Positions 61,055-64,000 of a stretch of DNA of 64,000 nucleotides are shown here, piece after piece. Below the pieces are notes generated by a model that was not told the DNA's origin, did no database searches, and worked only from the letters and a program-made list of their open reading frames with translations. Source of the DNA: an uncultured Nitrosomonas sp. (GTDB taxonomy: Bacteria; Pseudomonadota; Gammaproteobacteria; Burkholderiales; Nitrosomonadaceae). The stretch is from the NCBI RefSeq assembly GCF_902826915.1, contig NZ_CADEGP010000004.1, positions 1 through 64,000 of the forward strand, given 5' to 3'. How positions within the stretch are numbered: the first letter of the stretch is position 1; each line of letters starts with the position of its first letter. The translations under genes were made by a program, and so were the position numbers.

Positions 61055-64000
61055 GCTCACCGAATCCGCCATCGAAGCATTAGCCATTCAGCTGTTTGAA
61101 CAGCTCGGTTACAGTCACATCCATGCACCCAATATCGCCCCCGATGGCGATCATCCCGAGCGCACCCGCTATGATGAGGTATTGCTCACTGGTCGTTTGG
61201 AAAAGGCGCTCAATCGCATCAATCCAGGTCTATCTGTCATAGTTTTGCAGGCTGCCCTGAAAGAGATAGAACGCATTCATTCCCCCGAATTACTCACGAA
61301 CAACGAAACATTTCATCGCCTGCTCACCGAAGGCGTCAAAGTCAGCTTTCAACATGAAGGCAACGAACGTGGCGATATCGTTTGGTTGATTGATTTTGAA
61401 AACCCTGGCAATAACGAATTTGCCGTAGCCAATCAGTTCACCGTGATTGAAAACAACCAGAACAAGCGCCCGGATCTGGTGCTGTTTATCAATGGCATTC
61501 CACTGGTGGTGATTGAACTCAAAAATGCTGCCGATGAAAACGCCAACCTCCATTCTGCATTGCGGCAACTGGAAACCTACAAACGCAGCATCCCCAGTTT
61601 GTTTACCTATAATGCGCTTTTAGTGCTCTCGGATGGACTGGAAGCCAAAGCGGGTTCGCTGTCAGCAGGTTTCAGCCGTTTCATGACCTGGAAAACCGCC
61701 GATGGCAAGATCGAAGCCTCGCATCTGGTGAGCCAACTGGAAACCTTGATTAAAGGAATGCTGAACAAAAGGACTTTGCTCGACCTGGTGCGGCATTTTG
61801 TGGTGTTTGAGAAATCCAGGAAAGAAGATACGCAGACCGGCGTGATCAGTATCAGCACAGTGAAAAAGATTGCCGCCTATCACCAGTATTACGCGGTGAA
61901 TGCCGCCGTGGCTTCCACCTTGCGTGCGACCGACATCAGCATGGGTTCAAAAATCATGCAAAGGCCGGCCAGTTATGGTTTGCCGGACGTAGCGCAGCAA
62001 CCCCAGGGAGATAAAAAAGCCGGTGTCGTGTGGCACACGCAAGGCAGCGGCAAATCGTTGTCGATGGTGTTTTATACCGGCAAGATCGTGCTGGCGCTGA
62101 ATAATCCCACCATTGTGGTGATTACCGACCGCAACGATCTGGACGATCAGTTGTTCGATACTTTTGCCGCCTGCAAACAATTGCTGCGTCAGGAACCGAA
62201 ACAAGTCGAGAACCGTCAGCAATTGAAGGAGTTGCTGCGCGTAGCATCCGGTGGCGTGATTTTCACCACGATCCAAAAGTTTCAGCCGGAACAGGGCAAT
62301 GTGTATGAAGAACTTTCTGATCGGCGCAACATTGTGGTGATCGCCGATGAAGCGCACCGCACGCAATATGGTTTCTCCGCCAAGACCGTGGATGACAAAA
62401 ATGCCGCAGGTGACGTGATCGGCAAGAAAGTGGTGTACGGCTTTGCCAAATATTTACGCGATGCGTTGCCCAATGCGACTTATCTGGGATTTACCGGCAC
62501 GCCGATTGAAAAGACCGACGTCAACACGCCAGCGGTATTCGGCAATTATGTGGATATTTACGATATTGCACAGGCGGTGGAAGATGGCGCCACGGTGCGC
62601 ATCTACTATGAAAGCCGCTTGGCAAAAGTCGCCTTGAGCGAGGAAGGCAGGAAACTGATCAAGGAACTCGATGATGAATTGGATCAGGACGAACTGACCG
62701 ATACGCAGAAGGCCAAAGCCAAGTGGACACAGATGGAAGCGCTGATAGGCAGCGAGCGCCGGATCCAGAACATTGCGCAGGATATCGTCAGCCATTTTGA
62801 AGCGCGCCAGGAAGTCTTCGCGGGTAAAGGCATGATTGTATGCATGTCGCGCCGGATTGCAGCTGATCTATACGGTGAGATCATCCAATTGAAGCCAACT
62901 TGGCATTCCGATGATTTGAACAAGGGTGTGATCAAGGTGGTGATGACAGCGGCATCCTCCGATGGCCCGACTATGGCGAAACACCACACCACCAAGCAGC
63001 AACGTAAGCTATTGGCTGAGCGCATGAAGGATAACAGTGATGAGATAAAACTGGTGATCGTAAGGGATATGTGGCTAACCGGATTCGATGCGCCGAGTAT
63101 GCACACGCTGTATATCGATAAACCCATGAAAGGCCACAACCTGATGCAAGCCATCGCGCGGGTGAACCGGGTACACCATGACAAACCGGGCGGGCTGGTG
63201 GTGGATTACCTTGGCATTGCTTCTGATTTAAAAGAAGCGCTGTCGTTTTATTCCGATGCCGGCGGCAAAGGCGATCCGACCCTGCTGCAGGAACAGGCTG
63301 TACAGCTCATGCTGGAGAAACTTGAAGTGGTATCCGCCCTATATCACGGTTTTGCATATGAAGATTATTTTGCTGCGGATACATCCCAAAAGCTGGCGCT
63401 CATTTTAGCAGCTGAGGATCACATTCTCGGATTAAACGACGGCAAGAAACGCTATATCAATGAGGTGACTGCATTGTCTCAGGCGTTTGCCATTGCCATT
63501 CCTCATGAACAAGCGCTGGATGCGAAAGATGAAGTAGCATTCTTCCAGGCCGTTCAAGCACGCCTATCCAAGTTCGACGGCACAGGTAGCGGCAAAACTA
63601 ATGAAGAGATTGAAACCACCATCCGGCAAGTGATTGACAGTGCGCTGGTATCCGAGCAGGTGATTGATGTATTCGATGCAGCCGGTATCAAGAAACCGGA
63701 CATTTCCATCCTTTCCGAAGATTTCCTAGCAGAACTCAAAGGCTATCAGCACAAGAATGTTGCTTTGGAAGTATTGAAGAAGCTGCTCAATGATGAGCTC
63801 AGGGTACGTGCCAAGGTTAATCTAGTACAAAGCCGATCATTGATGGAGATGCTGGAAAATGCCATCAAGAAATATCACAGCAAAATCCTGACCGCCGCTG
63901 AAGTGATTGAAGAACTGATCAAGATCAGCAAGGAAATCGTGGCCTCTGACCAAGAAGCCAAGAAACTGGATTTAACCGAATTTGAGTACGCCTTCTACAC
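61047..64000 (+). CDS. hsdR: Type I restriction endonuclease subunit, 3' partial
   Basis: At least 984 codons from ATG 61047, open at the right edge. Nuclease domain with PDLVLFINGIPLVVIELKNA (PD-(D/E)xK type), then translocase motor: Walker A HTQGSGKSLSMVF, DEAH-type IADEAHRTQYG, TGTPIEKTD, and motif VI QAIARVNRVHHD. Cleaves unmethylated DNA after ATP-driven translocation in complex with HsdM and HsdS. The ATG overlaps the vapC stop by 8 bp. Only the C-terminal HsdM-contact region is missing. Confidence 0.95.
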   Translation, partial: MTKLTESAIEALAIQLFEQLGYSHIHAPNIAPDGDHPERTRYDEVLLTGRLEKALNRINPGLSVIVLQAALKEIERIHSPELLTNNETFHRLLTEGVKVSFQHEGNERGDIVWLIDFENPGNNEFAVANQFTVIENNQNKRPDLVLFINGIPLVVIELKNAADENANLHSALRQLETYKRSIPSLFTYNALLVLSDGLEAKAGSLSAGFSRFMTWKTADGKIEASHLVSQLETLIKGMLNKRTLLDLVRHFVVFEKSRKEDTQTGVISISTVKKIAAYHQYYAVNAAVASTLRATDISMGSKIMQRPASYGLPDVAQQPQGDKKAGVVWHTQGSGKSLSMVFYTGKIVLALNNPTIVVITDRNDLDDQLFDTFAACKQLLRQEPKQVENRQQLKELLRVASGGVIFTTIQKFQPEQGNVYEELSDRRNIVVIADEAHRTQYGFSAKTVDDKNAAGDVIGKKVVYGFAKYLRDALPNATYLGFTGTPIEKTDVNTPAVFGNYVDIYDIAQAVEDGATVRIYYESRLAKVALSEEGRKLIKELDDELDQDELTDTQKAKAKWTQMEALIGSERRIQNIAQDIVSHFEARQEVFAGKGMIVCMSRRIAADLYGEIIQLKPTWHSDDLNKGVIKVVMTAASSDGPTMAKHHTTKQQRKLLAERMKDNSDEIKLVIVRDMWLTGFDAPSMHTLYIDKPMKGHNLMQAIARVNRVHHDKPGGLVVDYLGIASDLKEALSFYSDAGGKGDPTLLQEQAVQLMLEKLEVVSALYHGFAYEDYFAADTSQKLALILAAEDHILGLNDGKKRYINEVTALSQAFAIAIPHEQALDAKDEVAFFQAVQARLSKFDGTGSGKTNEEIETTIRQVIDSALVSEQVIDVFDAAGIKKPDISILSEDFLAELKGYQHKNVALEVLKKLLNDELRVRAKVNLVQSRSLMEMLENAIKKYHSKILTAAEVIEELIKISKEIVASDQEAKKLDLTEFEYAFY

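Noticed and set aside
1-64000. CRISPR array
   Set aside because: No short regularly spaced repeats were seen; the only strong tandem repeat is protein-coding with a 375-bp period.

Overview
The window looks like a chromosome segment of a betaproteobacterium close to Nitrosomonas (ammonia oxidisers). This rests on gene content and protein style (short-form HisG, FlhDC, PurEKC order, a hemerythrin, AlgE-type porins, dispersed repeats of a kind I associate with that group), not on a marker gene; no amo/hao or rRNA gene is present. Most of it is moderately AT-rich, except a clearly GC-richer gltB-gltD block.

Layout. 1-5 kb: the 3' part of a giant tandem-repeat RTX protein, cut by the window edge. 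5-9 kb: a small lipoprotein, an IS relic, a bacteriohemerythrin and a purE-purK-purC operon. 9-17 kb: housekeeping genes (orphan exbD, Fe-superoxide dismutase, hisG-hisD, a SpoU methyltransferase, an NrfJ-like protein, uvrB, an aspartate-type aminotransferase). 17-21 kb: flhDC, two IS relics, a CBS-domain protein and a small unknown gene behind a FliA-like promoter and a palindromic operator-like site. 21-24 kb: a compact amrB-amrA-amrS (Memo/AMMECR1/radical SAM) operon. 24-31 kb: the most interesting block, a leftward run of envelope genes: two secreted proteins predicted to start with histidine after signal cleavage, a TlpA-like thioredoxin, a DUF4266-like lipoprotein, a giant DUF3570-type protein fused to a Met/His-rich domain, ApbE, and a lipase-like protein. 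The DUF3570 part carries a textbook ApbE flavinylation motif (DTWSGAT), suggesting a flavinylated, metal-linked outer-envelope redox system.

31-47 kb: a candidate small-RNA locus with two palindromes and an orphan terminator, a frame-broken lipoprotein gene, two AlgE-like outer-membrane porins, a cis/trans fatty-acid isomerase, alanine dehydrogenase, an SDR, a periplasmic ankyrin protein, TatD, QueD, a radical SAM protein, two alpha/beta hydrolases and an LpxK-like protein in which nearly every catalytic motif is altered. 47-56 kb: gltB-gltD (possibly acquired), aspartate kinase, tRNA-Ser(GCU), arfB and a SagB-like nitroreductase that seems to lack an internal segment. 56.7-64 kb: a type I restriction-modification operon hsdM-hsdS-[RhuM/Fic]-vapB-vapC-hsdR, with hsdR running off the right edge.

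All functional calls come from reading the translated sequences and recalled family motifs; no database search was run.
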